Source: Curvibacter sp. | GTDB lineage: Bacteria; Pseudomonadota; Gammaproteobacteria; Burkholderiales; Burkholderiaceae_C | Direction: 5' to 3' | DNA: 55,215 bases | NCBI GenBank assembly: GCA_020248905.1 | Contig: JADCGR010000044.1 | Location: forward strand, 1-55,215 | Shown: piece by piece, positions 35,156-43,712 of the stretch | Position numbering within the stretch: position 1 is the first letter of the stretch | How the letters are laid out: each line of letters begins with the position of its first letter | The notes under the pieces: generated by a model | The model's input: only the letters and a program-made list of their open reading frames with translations | Told to the model about the DNA's origin: nothing | Databases searched by the model: none | Program-made: the position numbers and the translations under genes

Positions 35156-35790
35156 GCGCTGGCTTTCTCTGCGGCGCCCGCGGCGAGCATGCGCTCGACG
35201 TAACGCGCCACGGTATCGATTTCGAGGTTGACGCCCGTGCCCGCCTTCAGCAGGCCCAGCGTGGTGTTCTGCATGGTGTGCGGAATGAGGTTGATGCTGA
35301 TTTCGCAACCTTGCGCGTTGTCCATCACTCGGTTGACCGTGAGGCTCACGCCGTTGACGGTGATTGATCCCTTGTAGGCTACGAAGCGGGCGAGGTCGGC
35401 CGGCGCCTGGATGCGCAACTCCCAGCTTTCGCCAACCTGTGAGAGGGCGCTGACCGTGCCCACACCATCCACGTGACCGGACACAATATGCCCGCCCAGC
35501 CGATCGCCGGCACGCAGGGCTTTTTCGAGGTTGACCTGCGCGTCCAGCGCGAGGCCGGTGGTCCGGGCCAGCGATTCAGCCGAGATGTCGACGGTGAACT
35601 GCTGGCGTGGCAGGTCCAGGCTGGTGACGGTCATGCAGGCGCCATTGAGCGCGATGCTGTCGCCCAGTCCGGCGTCGTCAAGGTAGGAGGGAGGGCAGGC
35701 GATGGCGAGGCGCTTGCCATGCTGCAAAGAACTTCCGAGGTCGTGGCTGGCGACGATGCGCCCCACGCCGGTGATGATGCCGGTGAACAT
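35152..35790 (-). CDS. ribE: Riboflavin synthase, alpha subunit
   Basis: The 212-residue protein has two lumazine-binding repeats: the first begins [12 protein letters not shown] and contains [16 protein letters not shown]; the second contains [17 protein letters not shown] and [14 protein letters not shown]. It dismutates two lumazines into riboflavin plus the pyrimidine. It lies between ribD and ribBX in the order ribD-ribE-ribBX-ribH-nusB. Confidence 0.95.
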   Translation of the reverse strand: MFTGIITGVGRIVASHDLGSSLQHGKRLAIACPPSYLDDAGLGDSIALNGACMTVTSLDLPRQQFTVDISAESLARTTGLALDAQVNLEKALRAGDRLGGHIVSGHVDGVGTVSALSQVGESWELRIQAPADLARFVAYKGSITVNGVSLTVNRVMDNAQGCEISINLIPHTMQNTTLGLLKAGTGVNLEIDTVARYVERMLAAGAAEKASA

Positions 35791-35848
35791 CTGCGTATTT
35801 TCGCAGGATTGGCGGACCCGCCCGGCTCGGGTGTGAAAAAAGCCCGGG

Positions 35849-36976
35849 TCAGAAGCGCTCGCAGCCCGGAATTCGGGCCAGGAGGCGCAGGTCGGGGCCT
35901 ACGGGAACGGCCTCGCGAAACACCAGCGGCACCCCCTGCGAAAGCTCGGTCAGCGGCCCGATGTTCACCATGCCACGGCCTGCTCCCAGCAGTCGCGGCG
36001 CCAGATAGACGAGGAACTCGTCCACCAGACCCTCGCGGACCAGCGAACCGTTGAGCTTGTGACCGGCTTCCACGTGGAGTTCATTGATCTCTCGGCTGGC
36101 GAGGTCGCGCAGCATGGCAGCCAGATCCACCTTGCCATCGGTGCCGGGCGCCTGGCCGGGGCAATGGATCACGGTGGCACCCCGCTGCTGCAAGGCCTGA
36201 CGCCGTGTCTCGTCCGGCACAGCACCGTATATGAGGACCGGGCGGTCCGGCAGCCACAGGGCTGCATCCAGCGGGGTCTCCAGCCGGCTGTCCACTACCA
36301 CCAGGCGGGGCTGGCGCGGGGTGTCGACCAAACGCACGTCGAGGCGTGGGTTGTCTTCCAGCACGGTGCCGATGCCCGTGAGTACGGCGCAGGCCCGGGC
36401 CCGCCAGGCATGGCCGTCGGCCCGCGCGGTTTCCGAGGTGATCCACTGGCTGTGGCCATTCTCCAGTGCGGTCTGACCGTCCAGAGAAGCGGCGACCTTC
36501 ATTCGCACCCATGGGGTGCCGCGAATCATGCGGCTGAAAAAACCAATGTTGAGCTCGCGCGAGGCTTCGGCACCTGGGCCGACCTCCACCACGATGCCCG
36601 CGGCCCGCAGCCGGGCAAAGCCCTGACCTGCCACCTTGGGGTTGGGGTCCTCGACCGAGGCCACGACCTTGCCGACACCGGCGACGACCAGCGCATCGCA
36701 GCAGGGTCCGGTGCGACCCTGGTGCGCGCAGGGCTCCAGCGTCACGTACACGGTGGCGCCCTTCACCGACGCGCCGCGTGCCTGCGCATCGCGCAGGGCC
36801 ATGATCTCCGCGTGCGGTCCGCCGGCCTGCTGCGTGTGGCCCTCGCCCAGCACCCGCCCGCCGGCATCGACGATGACGCAGCCCACCCGCGGGTTGGGCG
36901 ACGTCAGACGCAGGCCGCGAGCGGCCAGGGCAAGGGCGGACGGAATCACTGTATGAAAAAGTTCACGGTTGCACAA
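35849..36976 (-). CDS. ribD: Bifunctional pyrimidine deaminase/reductase RibD
   Basis: The 375-residue enzyme joins an N-terminal cytidine-deaminase-like zinc domain (HAE at 55-57, PCAHQGRTGPC with Cys83 and Cys92) to a C-terminal reductase domain (MKVAASLDGQTAL and later VEAGHKLNGSLV). It deaminates then reduces the riboflavin pyrimidine precursor. The start at 36976 gives MCNRELFHTVIPSALALAARG; family members often begin a few residues before ALALAARG, so the exact start is uncertain. No FMN riboswitch was recognised upstream. Confidence 0.93.
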   Translation of the reverse strand: MCNRELFHTVIPSALALAARGLRLTSPNPRVGCVIVDAGGRVLGEGHTQQAGGPHAEIMALRDAQARGASVKGATVYVTLEPCAHQGRTGPCCDALVVAGVGKVVASVEDPNPKVAGQGFARLRAAGIVVEVGPGAEASRELNIGFFSRMIRGTPWVRMKVAASLDGQTALENGHSQWITSETARADGHAWRARACAVLTGIGTVLEDNPRLDVRLVDTPRQPRLVVVDSRLETPLDAALWLPDRPVLIYGAVPDETRRQALQQRGATVIHCPGQAPGTDGKVDLAAMLRDLASREINELHVEAGHKLNGSLVREGLVDEFLVYLAPRLLGAGRGMVNIGPLTELSQGVPLVFREAVPVGPDLRLLARIPGCERF

Positions 36977-37059
36977 AGAGTCTACCGTTCAGCCGGTTCT
37001 TGCGCCCACATGTCGGGCATCGGTTGCCCAGGCGGCAGGCGCTGCCTAGGCTTGCGGGT

Positions 37060-37329
37060 ATGAGAATGCGTCTAACCGGGCTGACGGCACTTGAGTTGAT
37101 GATCGTGCTAGTCATCATCGGGGTGCTGGCTACGATCACCGTTCCATCGTTTATCAGGCTGCGGAAATACTCCATGCGTGAGCGCGTGGGCAGGTGGCCG
37201 CTGGGCGTTTGCCGGCTGCTAAGTGCCGAGCAGGAAGCCGAAGTGCGGCGGCGGATCGTCGACAAGACGCCGGATCAGCTGAAGATACCCTACGCGCTGT
37301 GGCCGCGTACGGCGGTCGCGCAACTGTAA
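37060..37329 (+). pseudogene. Chimeric remnant: prepilin-like N-terminus joined to an IS630-family transposase fragment
   Basis: One 89-residue open frame combines two unrelated parts. Residues 1-40 are a type IV prepilin or pseudopilin start: short basic leader MRMRLTG, then LTALELMIVLVIIGVLATITVPSF with Glu5 of the mature form and a hydrophobic helix. Residues about 52-89 (LSAEQEAEVRRRIVDKTPDQ and on to ALWPRTAVAQL) match the N-terminal linker of IS630-family transposases. The frame then stops. Both source genes are truncated. It is probably not functional, though the first half could still be membrane-inserted. Confidence 0.7.
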
Positions 37330-37455
37330 GCGGTCCGACGGGCCCGGCGAGGCGCGCGAGCTGATCATCGCCAACTCGGGGCGGGTCCGCACCCAGCGGA
37401 CTACCATTGCCGCCTGCTGATTGGAGTCAACGGTCCGGTGTTCAGCGCTGGAGAC

Positions 37456-37905
37456 TCAACGCCGCACCTCGTCCACGAGCGTCTTGAACTCGTCAATGTC
37501 CTCGAAGCTGCGGTAAACGCTGGCAAAGCGCACGTAGGCGACCTTGTCAAGCTTCCTCAGCTCGCGCATGACCAGCTCGCCGATGCGTGTGGAAGGTACT
37601 TCGCGCAGCCCCAGGTTGTGCAGTCTCTCCTCGATGCGTTCGATGGCGCTGTCGATCTGCTCGGTGCTGACGGGGCGCTTGCGCAGAGCCAGTTGCATGG
37701 ATGCCATGAGCTTGCTGCGCTCGTAGTCAATACGCCGGCCGTCCTTCTTGACGATGGAAGGAAAACTGACGTCGGGCCGCTCGTAGGTGGTGAAGCGCTT
37801 CTCGCAGGCGCCACATTGGCGGCGCCTGCGTATGAAGTCACCGTCCTCGGAAATGCGGGTTTCGACAACCTGGGTTTCCGAGTGGCTGCAGAAAGGGCAC
37901 TTCAT
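37456..37905 (-). CDS. nrdR: Transcriptional repressor NrdR
   Basis: The 149-residue protein starts with a zinc ribbon (Cys3, Cys6, Cys31, Cys34 in CPFC and CGAC) and continues with an ATP-cone domain. It senses nucleotides and represses ribonucleotide reductase genes by binding NrdR boxes. The glyA-nrdR neighbourhood is common in betaproteobacteria. The length is standard. Confidence 0.96.
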   Translation of the reverse strand: MKCPFCSHSETQVVETRISEDGDFIRRRRQCGACEKRFTTYERPDVSFPSIVKKDGRRIDYERSKLMASMQLALRKRPVSTEQIDSAIERIEERLHNLGLREVPSTRIGELVMRELRKLDKVAYVRFASVYRSFEDIDEFKTLVDEVRR

Positions 37906-38122
37906 GGGTGGCTAGTCTGTTCCGCGAGCGCCGGGGCTTCATCGCGGGCACCCCTGGAACCGGCTATGCCGGGCCACCGGGTGCGTGCCCCCCGCCACCG
38001 AAGGGCGGCGTGCAGGGGGCTGAGGGCTGTGGCTCCAAGCCTGCCTTCGCAGGCTTGGACAGCCCGAAGAACCATTGCCTCTGGCAATTGGTACCGGGGC
38101 GCGTAGCGCCTCAGGGGGGCGT
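37906..38122. other. Hairpin-rich gap between glyA and nrdR
   Basis: An 11-pair perfect hairpin (38034-38044 with 38049-38059, loop CTTC) and a smaller one (ATTGCC-tct-GGCAAT, about 38074-38088) lie downstream of glyA on the minus strand. They could stop or stabilise the glyA transcript, although no T run follows. The stretch 37925-38025 read on the minus strand resembles part of repeat family A (a GGCATAGCCGGTTCCA-like block), so it may be a diverged third copy. Confidence 0.5.
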
Positions 38123-39367
38123 TCACTTGTAAACCGGGAAACGCGCCGTCAGTGCCGCGACCTTGGCTCGAACGCTGGCGAGGTTGGCCTCGTCACGGGG
38201 CTTGTCCAGCACGTCGGCAATCAGGTTGGCTGTGAGGCGGGCCTCCTCGTCCTTGAAACCGCGGGTGGTCATGGCCGGGGTGCCCACACGCACGCCGCTG
38301 GTCACCATGGGCTTTTCCGGGTCGTTGGGGATGGCGTTCTTGTTGATCGTCATGTGCGCCGCACCCAGCACGGCCTCCGCTTCCTTGCCCGTGATGCCTT
38401 TGCTGCGAAGGTCCACGAGCATGAGATGGCTTTGCGTGCCGCCGCTGACGATGCGCAGGCCACGCTGCGTGAGCGTCTGTGCCACGATCTGCGCGTTCTT
38501 CGCGACCTGCTGCTGGTAGGCCTTGAACTCGGGCGAGAGGGCTTCCTTGAAGGCCACGGCCTTGGCCGCGATGACGTGCATGAGGGGCCCACCCTGGAGG
38601 CCGGGGAAGATGGCGCTGTTGATCGCCTTTTCGTGCTGCGCCTTCATGAGAATGATGCCGCCGCGCGGGCCGCGCAGCGTCTTGTGGGTGGTCGACGTCA
38701 CGATGTCGGCGTGCGGTACCGGACTCGGATAGACGCCCGCTGCGATCAGGCCCGCGTAGTGCGCCATGTCCACCAGGAATACAGCGCCCACGTCCTTTGC
38801 CACTTTGGCGAACCGTGCGAAGTCGATGTGCAGGCTGTAGGCGGATGCGCCAGCAATGATGAGCCGGGGCTTGCTCTCGTGCGCCTTCTTTTCCATGGCG
38901 TCGTAGTCGATCTCCTCCTTCGCGTTGAGACCATAGGACACCACGTTGAACCATTTGCCACTCATGTTGAGCGGCATGCCGTGCGTAAGGTGACCGCCCT
39001 CGGCCAGGCTCATGCCCATGATGGTGTCGCCGGGCTTGAGAAAGGCGAGGAACACAGCTTCGTTGGCCGAAGCACCGCAGTGCGGCTGCACGTTGGCAGC
39101 CTCGGCGCCGAACAGGGTCTTGACGCGCTCGATCGCCAGCTGCTCGGCGACATCCACGTGCTCACAACCACCGTAGTAGCGTTTGCCGGGATAACCCTCA
39201 GCGTACTTGTTGGTCAGCGTCGAACCCTGCGCGGCCATGACGGCCGGCGAGGCGTAGTTCTCGCTGGCGATCAGCTCGATATGGTCTTCCTGGCGGATGT
39301 TTTCGGCCTGAATGGCGGCCCAGAGTTCGGGATCGGTCTGTTCGACGAGGATGTTGCGGTTGTACAT
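38123..39367 (-). CDS. glyA: Serine hydroxymethyltransferase
   Basis: The 414-residue PLP enzyme interconverts serine and glycine with tetrahydrofolate. The PLP lysine is in [14 protein letters not shown], and the N-terminus has [14 protein letters not shown]. The ATG at 39367 ([14 protein letters not shown]) is the family start; the extra 30 upstream residues of the longer frame have no similarity. It supplies one-carbon units for nucleotide and methionine synthesis. Confidence 0.97.
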   Translation of the reverse strand: MYNRNILVEQTDPELWAAIQAENIRQEDHIELIASENYASPAVMAAQGSTLTNKYAEGYPGKRYYGGCEHVDVAEQLAIERVKTLFGAEAANVQPHCGASANEAVFLAFLKPGDTIMGMSLAEGGHLTHGMPLNMSGKWFNVVSYGLNAKEEIDYDAMEKKAHESKPRLIIAGASAYSLHIDFARFAKVAKDVGAVFLVDMAHYAGLIAAGVYPSPVPHADIVTSTTHKTLRGPRGGIILMKAQHEKAINSAIFPGLQGGPLMHVIAAKAVAFKEALSPEFKAYQQQVAKNAQIVAQTLTQRGLRIVSGGTQSHLMLVDLRSKGITGKEAEAVLGAAHMTINKNAIPNDPEKPMVTSGVRVGTPAMTTRGFKDEEARLTANLIADVLDKPRDEANLASVRAKVAALTARFPVYK

Positions 39368-39563
39368 GGCAGTCGTGATAAACGCTGGTCCCCCGAAGAA
39401 GAGGGGGCTGCCCAGGCGAACGGCGGAACACCAGGTCCCCTGCGGACCCTGTGGCACGCTTCCCGGTGGTGGTCCACGTCAGCTCCATCCGCCTTGGGGC
39501 GGTGGGCCTATCGCCAGTCGCGTGCCCACCTAGTGTAGCGGAGAGCGGGTAAGCGCAGCCTGC

Positions 39564-40364
39564 TCAGGAATTGAGCAGGGCCAGCGCGGCCTCGGCCGGC
39601 TTGGACGGGCCGTTGACCGGAAGCGGCTGCGCCGACTGGGTGGGGACGGCCTGGCCACCGGCAACCTGCGTCAATCGCAGGTGCTCGGCCAGCACCTTGG
39701 CCACATAGCCGCCGTCGTCGGGCAGGTGCGCAGCTCCGACGTAACGGCGCAGGCCACCCTCGACCGAGCCGTCGCGCTGAATGTACTCTTGAAGCACGCG
39801 GGCACCCACGCGCAGGTTCGCCACCGGATCGAAGGCTGCCAGCTTGCCACCGAAGGATTCGTACTTGTCGCTGTGCACACGGGTCATGACCTGCATCAGG
39901 CCCTGTGCGCCCACGGGGCTCTGGGCAAAGGGGTTGAAGCCCGATTCGATGGCCATGACCGACAGCAGCAGCAGGGGATCGATCTCTGTGCGGCGACCGA
40001 TCTCGTAGGCTTCCAGTACCAGTGCCGACAGCGGCTCGGGCGCGACCCGGTACTTGCGGCTGAGCCAGAACGCGACGGCCGCCTGCTGCTTGCTCAGGTC
40101 CTGCGGATGGGCTGCGGTGGCGCGTTCCACCGCCTCGGGAGCAGCCTCCAGGCCCACACTGCTGATATGGCGGTCCTGCAGCCAGCCCATCAGGCGGGCT
40201 TCACCGGCTTTGCGCAGATCGGGACGTGCCACCAAGGCGATCGTCGTGAACATCAATGCCAGCCCCAGCAGCGCAAAGCTGCTGTGGATCATTGAAAAAA
40301 AGATCTGGGACATCCGGCGTGCGACGGATCGCAGGCTGTGGCCCATTTGCTGAAACGCTGTCAT
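39564..40364 (-). CDS. Membrane-anchored lytic transglycosylase (SLT domain)
   Basis: The 266-residue protein has one N-terminal hydrophobic segment (SSFALLGLALMFTTIALVA, about residues 28-46) and a lysozyme-like SLT domain with catalytic Glu in MAIESGFNPFAQSPVGAQGLMQVM. It would cleave peptidoglycan between MurNAc and GlcNAc in the periplasm. The C-terminal 40 residues are Pro/Ala/Gln-rich. It is the first minus-strand gene left of the 750-bp gap. Confidence 0.88.
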   Translation of the reverse strand: MTAFQQMGHSLRSVARRMSQIFFSMIHSSFALLGLALMFTTIALVARPDLRKAGEARLMGWLQDRHISSVGLEAAPEAVERATAAHPQDLSKQQAAVAFWLSRKYRVAPEPLSALVLEAYEIGRRTEIDPLLLLSVMAIESGFNPFAQSPVGAQGLMQVMTRVHSDKYESFGGKLAAFDPVANLRVGARVLQEYIQRDGSVEGGLRRYVGAAHLPDDGGYVAKVLAEHLRLTQVAGGQAVPTQSAQPLPVNGPSKPAEAALALLNS

Positions 40365-40702
40365 AGCACTTCCTCATCTCGCGCGGCCATCGGCCGTCAG
40401 GTGCTGCGGATGGCTGCACGCCGGGGCTTCAGGTCACGTCTGGGTTGGTACGCCATCTGGATCGGCCCGGCGACGTGGTGCAGGCTGTGGATCCGATGTG
40501 CCGGGTTCGGCAGCGGATTCGGGAATACCCCGATTCATGGTGAAACGAATTGTAAGACTCCACATATAACCAGTCAATAATATATAAATGTTTCAAAGGA
40601 TAAATTTGATATATCAGAGGCTTGGCTGTGCTGATATTTTTTGAGAATATCCATATGAATCAAAGACTTGCTTCTATCGTATGAGTGATGACATGAGCTG
40701 CA

Positions 40703-40718
40703 CTGTATTTTGTAACAG
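40703..40718. promoter_or_regulatory. LexA-type SOS box (CTGT-N8-ACAG)
   Basis: CTGTATTTTGTAACAG matches the LexA consensus of gamma- and betaproteobacteria, and symmetry extends outward to GCACTGT/ACAGTGC (40700-40721). The AT-rich spacer is also typical. No SOS gene is adjacent: the nearest starts are the transglycosylase (40364, minus), the candidate RNA (about 40846, plus) and a possible 26-codon minus-strand peptide. Confidence 0.55.
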
Positions 40719-40815
40719 TGCCAGAGGACGGCCGGATGGGGTGGCCTCAGGCCCCTGCCCGAATTGCTGACCCCGCTGAGGCAATCGCCAATGGCGCCTC
40801 CATATAGAAAGACAG

Positions 40816-40843
40816 TTGATTTGCGTACGGCGATGGCTAGACT
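40816..40843 (+). promoter_or_regulatory. Sigma-70 type promoter of the candidate structured RNA
   Basis: TTGATT at 40816-40821 and TAGACT at 40838-40843 are separated by 16 bases, a good -35/-10 pair. Transcription would start near 40850, at the 5' strand of the closing stem of the RNA. Confidence 0.55.
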
Positions 40844-40845
40844 GC

Positions 40846-41007
40846 GCAAGCCTGCCATATCAGGCACGCAAGGCCGGGAGTCGCCGGCCCCCACCTGCAG
40901 GGTGTCGGGGTTCGCGCAAAACTGGCACTTTCGGGGGCAATCCCTTGCCCCCTCGCGACGTGGGACCTGACTCTCCCCGCCGCGATCCCCAGACGGCATG
41001 GGCTTGC
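40846..41007 (+). ncRNA. Candidate rod-like structured RNA, possibly 6S RNA
   Basis: The 5' segment GCAAGCC (40846-40852) and next TGCC (40853-40856) pair with GGCTTGC (41001-41007) and GGCA (40995-40998). Further pairing inward is GGGAGTC (40876-40882) with GACTCTCCC (40969-40977), CCCAC (40890-40894) with GTGGG (40960-40964), and an 8-pair apical hairpin (40933-40952). The result is one long rod broken by bubbles, about 160 nt, as in 6S RNA. A promoter precedes it and an intrinsic terminator follows. There is no open reading frame that fits. The 6S identity is an inference from shape; exact ends are uncertain. Confidence 0.45.
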
Positions 41008-41020
41008 AGCCCGCCGTCAG

Positions 41021-41058
41021 GCCCGGCGGGCCGGCCTGAGCCGACCTGCCGGGCTTTT
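41021..41058 (+). terminator. Intrinsic terminator after the candidate RNA
   Basis: GCCCGGC (41021-41027) pairs with GCCGGGC (41048-41054), with further inner pairing CGGC/GCCG, and TTTT follows at 41055-41058. An alternative stem GCCCGCC/GGCGGGC overlaps it. It lies 54 bp before the DUF349 gene and points to a separate short transcript upstream. Confidence 0.65.
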
Positions 41059-41111
41059 CACGTGAAGGTCGCCACGATTAGCAGCAGGGCGGGCATGTTC
41101 GCTCCGGCGAA

Positions 41112-43709
41112 ATGGCGGCGACAATCTGCGTTTTGCATTTGCCTGCCGAACACATCGTGTCTTCCTCCCCAACCAGCAGTTCCCGCCCTGATCTCCAGTC
41201 CCTCGACGAAATGACCGGGGGCGCCTTCACGGCAACGACTGCGGGCGAACGTGCCGCCCGGCTGCGCGCCTGGCTGCAACAGGACCCGGCGGTGGAGCTG
41301 ATCCAGAAGGTCCACCGGGAGCTGAGCGCCAAGGACAAGGGAGCAGCCAAGCTGCTGCGCGGGCGGCTTGACGAGCACAAGCGACAGCGCAACCAGGAGG
41401 GCATGGCCCACGAATGGGCTGACAAGGCGCAAGCCCTGCTGGACCTTCCCCGGCTCAACCTGGCCGATGCGCTGGCCTGGCAGCGTGACGCCGCCAAGGC
41501 GGGTGCCCCTTTGAGTCGCGAACCCCTTCTTGGGCTCAAGACCCTGCTCGCCGAGCGCGTCAAGGCAATTGAGGATCTCCAGCATCGCGCACAGGTTCAC
41601 CGAGAGGCGGCCGTGTTGCTGGCTCAGCGCATCGAGGTTCTCTCGACTAAATCATGGCGGGACGCCCAGACGGCCCATGAGGGCCTCGCTGCCGATGTCA
41701 CCCGCTGGCTGGCCGAGGCCGATACCCTGCCGGGCGATGCGCATTGGGCCAGCCTGGATTTGCGCTTTGCGCCGCAGCTCGAGGCCTCGCGCGCCCAGCT
41801 GAGTCTGGTCTGGGAGGCATTCAGCGCCGCCCTGGCCCAGGCCCGCGCCGCAGTGGCGGACCCTGCAGCCGTCCTGCCCCAGGTGCCGGTCTGGGCTGAT
41901 GAACTGCGTCAGGCGCGCGCGGATGCCGCCGAGGCGGCTGCACCCGCGAAGCCGAAGGTCGATCCGGAGCTGCGGGCCCAGGCCAGCGCGGTCGTGCGGC
42001 AGGCGCTGGCCCAGCTGGAGCGGGAGATATCGCAGGGGCACGGCAAGGCGAGTGCAGGCGCGGCCAATGCCTTGCGCCAGGCGCTCAAGGAGCAAGGGCG
42101 TCATATCGACAGCCGGCTTGACCGACAGGCCCATGCGGCGCTGGCAGCAGCCGGCGAACTGGAAGGCTGGCAGCGTTGGCGCGCGGATCAGTTGCGGGAG
42201 GAACTCGTGGGCAAGGCCGAAGCGCTGCTCAAACGGCCCGAAGGCCAGGCCCTGGGCGGACGCAAGATGCAGGAGTCCCTGCGCGAACTGCGGGAGCAGT
42301 GGAAACAGACAGACCAGGGAGGCGTGCCCAACCATGCTCTATGGAAGCGCTTCGATGAGGCCTGTAACCAGGCCTACAAAGTAGTCGAGGGCTGGCTCGA
42401 AAAAATCAAGACCGAGGCGGCCGAGCACAGGGCGCGCCGACTGGAACTGATCGAAGAACTGAAAGCCTGGGCGGCTGCGCGGGACGCCAGCGAGAATCCC
42501 GACTGGAAAGCCGTTAACCGTGATTTGCACCAGTTCTCCGAGCGCTGGCGTGAGGCGGGCCATCTGAGCGAGAAGGTCTACGCGGAACTGCAGCCCATGT
42601 GGAAAGCGGCCATGGCTGCCGCCGGTGCGCCGCTGGACGCCGCGCAGGGGGACAGCCTGCAACGTCGGCAGGCCATGATTGACGAAGCCACTCAACTGGG
42701 GGCTGCGGCTCAGTTGCGGATAGACGCGGTCAAGGCCCTGCAGCAGCGCTGGCAGGCCGAGGCTCATGCCGTGCCGCTGGATCGACGCCAGGAGCAGAAG
42801 CTGTGGGATGCCTTTCGCAAGCCCATCGACGAGGCGTTCGCCCGCAAGGGCGCGGCGCGCGAGCAGGCTGCGGCTGCGATGACTGCGCATGACCGCGCCG
42901 TGCTTGATGCTGCGGGTGTGCTGGAAGCCGCGAGTGCCGCAGGCGAGGCGCGCGCCATCCGTGCGGCCATGGCGCAGATGGAGGCGGCGCTCGCCGGCGA
43001 GCGTGCCGCAGTGCCGGCCGCCGAGGTGCCGGCGTCGGCAGCGCCCCCGACAGAGGCCGGTGCTGAACCGGTGGCCCCAGCGCCTTTGCCGGTTGCGCCG
43101 CGCAAGCCCGTGGTCGCTGTACGGGGTGACGACCGGCCTGGGATGAAGCGGTCCGAACCCGCTGCACCCTCGGGCCGGGCGCGTCCCGGCGAACGCCGCG
43201 AAGGCCCGCGCCGCGAGGAGCACCGACCTGATCGCCCGCTGCGCGAAGCCCCGCGCCTGGGCGATGCCGCGTTCCGCGCACAGCGCGATGCGCTGGAGCA
43301 CGCGCAGAGCGCACTGCGCAAGCTGGCGGCCCAGGCCCACGGCGAGGCTTTGATCCAGCTACTGGCGGCATGGGAGCAGCGGGATGCAGCCCGCCTGCCC
43401 GCCTTGGCCGAGCTGGGCGGGCGGGTGAACGCCTCCCTGCGCACACTCTGGTCTCAGGCCTTGTCAGCGCCTGCCACAGCGGATGCGACCGATGCGTTGC
43501 TTCGGATCGAGATGGCCGCGGACGTTCCCACGCCGGCTGAACACATCGAAGCGCGACGCGCTCTGCAACTGCAGCTCCTCACGCGCCGCAACGAGGCGGG
43601 CCCAGCGCAGACTTGGGGCCAGGACGCAGCGCGAGTGCTGGCGTCGACCTACGACGCGGCGCAGGCGCGCCGGCTGCAACAGGCACTCAAGGTCCTGCTG
43701 CGGCGCTGA
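41112..43709 (+). CDS. DUF349-domain helical protein
   Basis: The 865-residue protein is rich in Ala, Glu, Arg and Gln and mostly helical, with several DUF349 repeats (recognisable as W-x-x-F-x-x-A-C/ LWKRFDEACNQAYKVVEGWL and LWDAFRKPIDEAFARK). Residues about 640-710 form a Pro/Ala/Arg-rich disordered linker. Function in bacteria is not established. The ATG at 41112 is used, but GTG at 41157 (MSSSPTSSSRPDL) is an equally likely start because conserved sequence begins near LDEMTGGAF. Confidence 0.85.
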   Translation: MAATICVLHLPAEHIVSSSPTSSSRPDLQSLDEMTGGAFTATTAGERAARLRAWLQQDPAVELIQKVHRELSAKDKGAAKLLRGRLDEHKRQRNQEGMAHEWADKAQALLDLPRLNLADALAWQRDAAKAGAPLSREPLLGLKTLLAERVKAIEDLQHRAQVHREAAVLLAQRIEVLSTKSWRDAQTAHEGLAADVTRWLAEADTLPGDAHWASLDLRFAPQLEASRAQLSLVWEAFSAALAQARAAVADPAAVLPQVPVWADELRQARADAAEAAAPAKPKVDPELRAQASAVVRQALAQLEREISQGHGKASAGAANALRQALKEQGRHIDSRLDRQAHAALAAAGELEGWQRWRADQLREELVGKAEALLKRPEGQALGGRKMQESLRELREQWKQTDQGGVPNHALWKRFDEACNQAYKVVEGWLEKIKTEAAEHRARRLELIEELKAWAAARDASENPDWKAVNRDLHQFSERWREAGHLSEKVYAELQPMWKAAMAAAGAPLDAAQGDSLQRRQAMIDEATQLGAAAQLRIDAVKALQQRWQAEAHAVPLDRRQEQKLWDAFRKPIDEAFARKGAAREQAAAAMTAHDRAVLDAAGVLEAASAAGEARAIRAAMAQMEAALAGERAAVPAAEVPASAAPPTEAGAEPVAPAPLPVAPRKPVVAVRGDDRPGMKRSEPAAPSGRARPGERREGPRREEHRPDRPLREAPRLGDAAFRAQRDALEHAQSALRKLAAQAHGEALIQLLAAWEQRDAARLPALAELGGRVNASLRTLWSQALSAPATADATDALLRIEMAADVPTPAEHIEARRALQLQLLTRRNEAGPAQTWGQDAARVLASTYDAAQARRLQQALKVLLRR

Positions 43710-43712
43710 CGC

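Larger units (their letters stand above)
40365..40845. other. Gene-poor gap with an AT-rich patch
   Basis: No convincing gene is seen. Positions about 40540-40715 are strikingly AT-rich against a GC-rich background (for example CAATAATATATAAATG) and could be a promoter or silenced foreign DNA. A minus-strand frame ending at 40574 has a 141-codon length but no recognisable domain; its last 26 codons, starting MDILKKYQHSQ, could be a small peptide following the LexA-type box. The right-hand part returns to high GC and contains the promoter of the candidate RNA. Confidence 0.45.

Noticed and set aside
36956-37060. FMN riboswitch upstream of ribD
   Set aside because: None of the conserved FMN-element blocks could be recognised on the minus strand upstream of ribD.
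40574-40999. 141-codon minus-strand frame in the transglycosylase-DUF349 gap
   Set aside because: It crosses the candidate RNA and the LexA box, has mixed composition and no domain; only its short end could be a small peptide.
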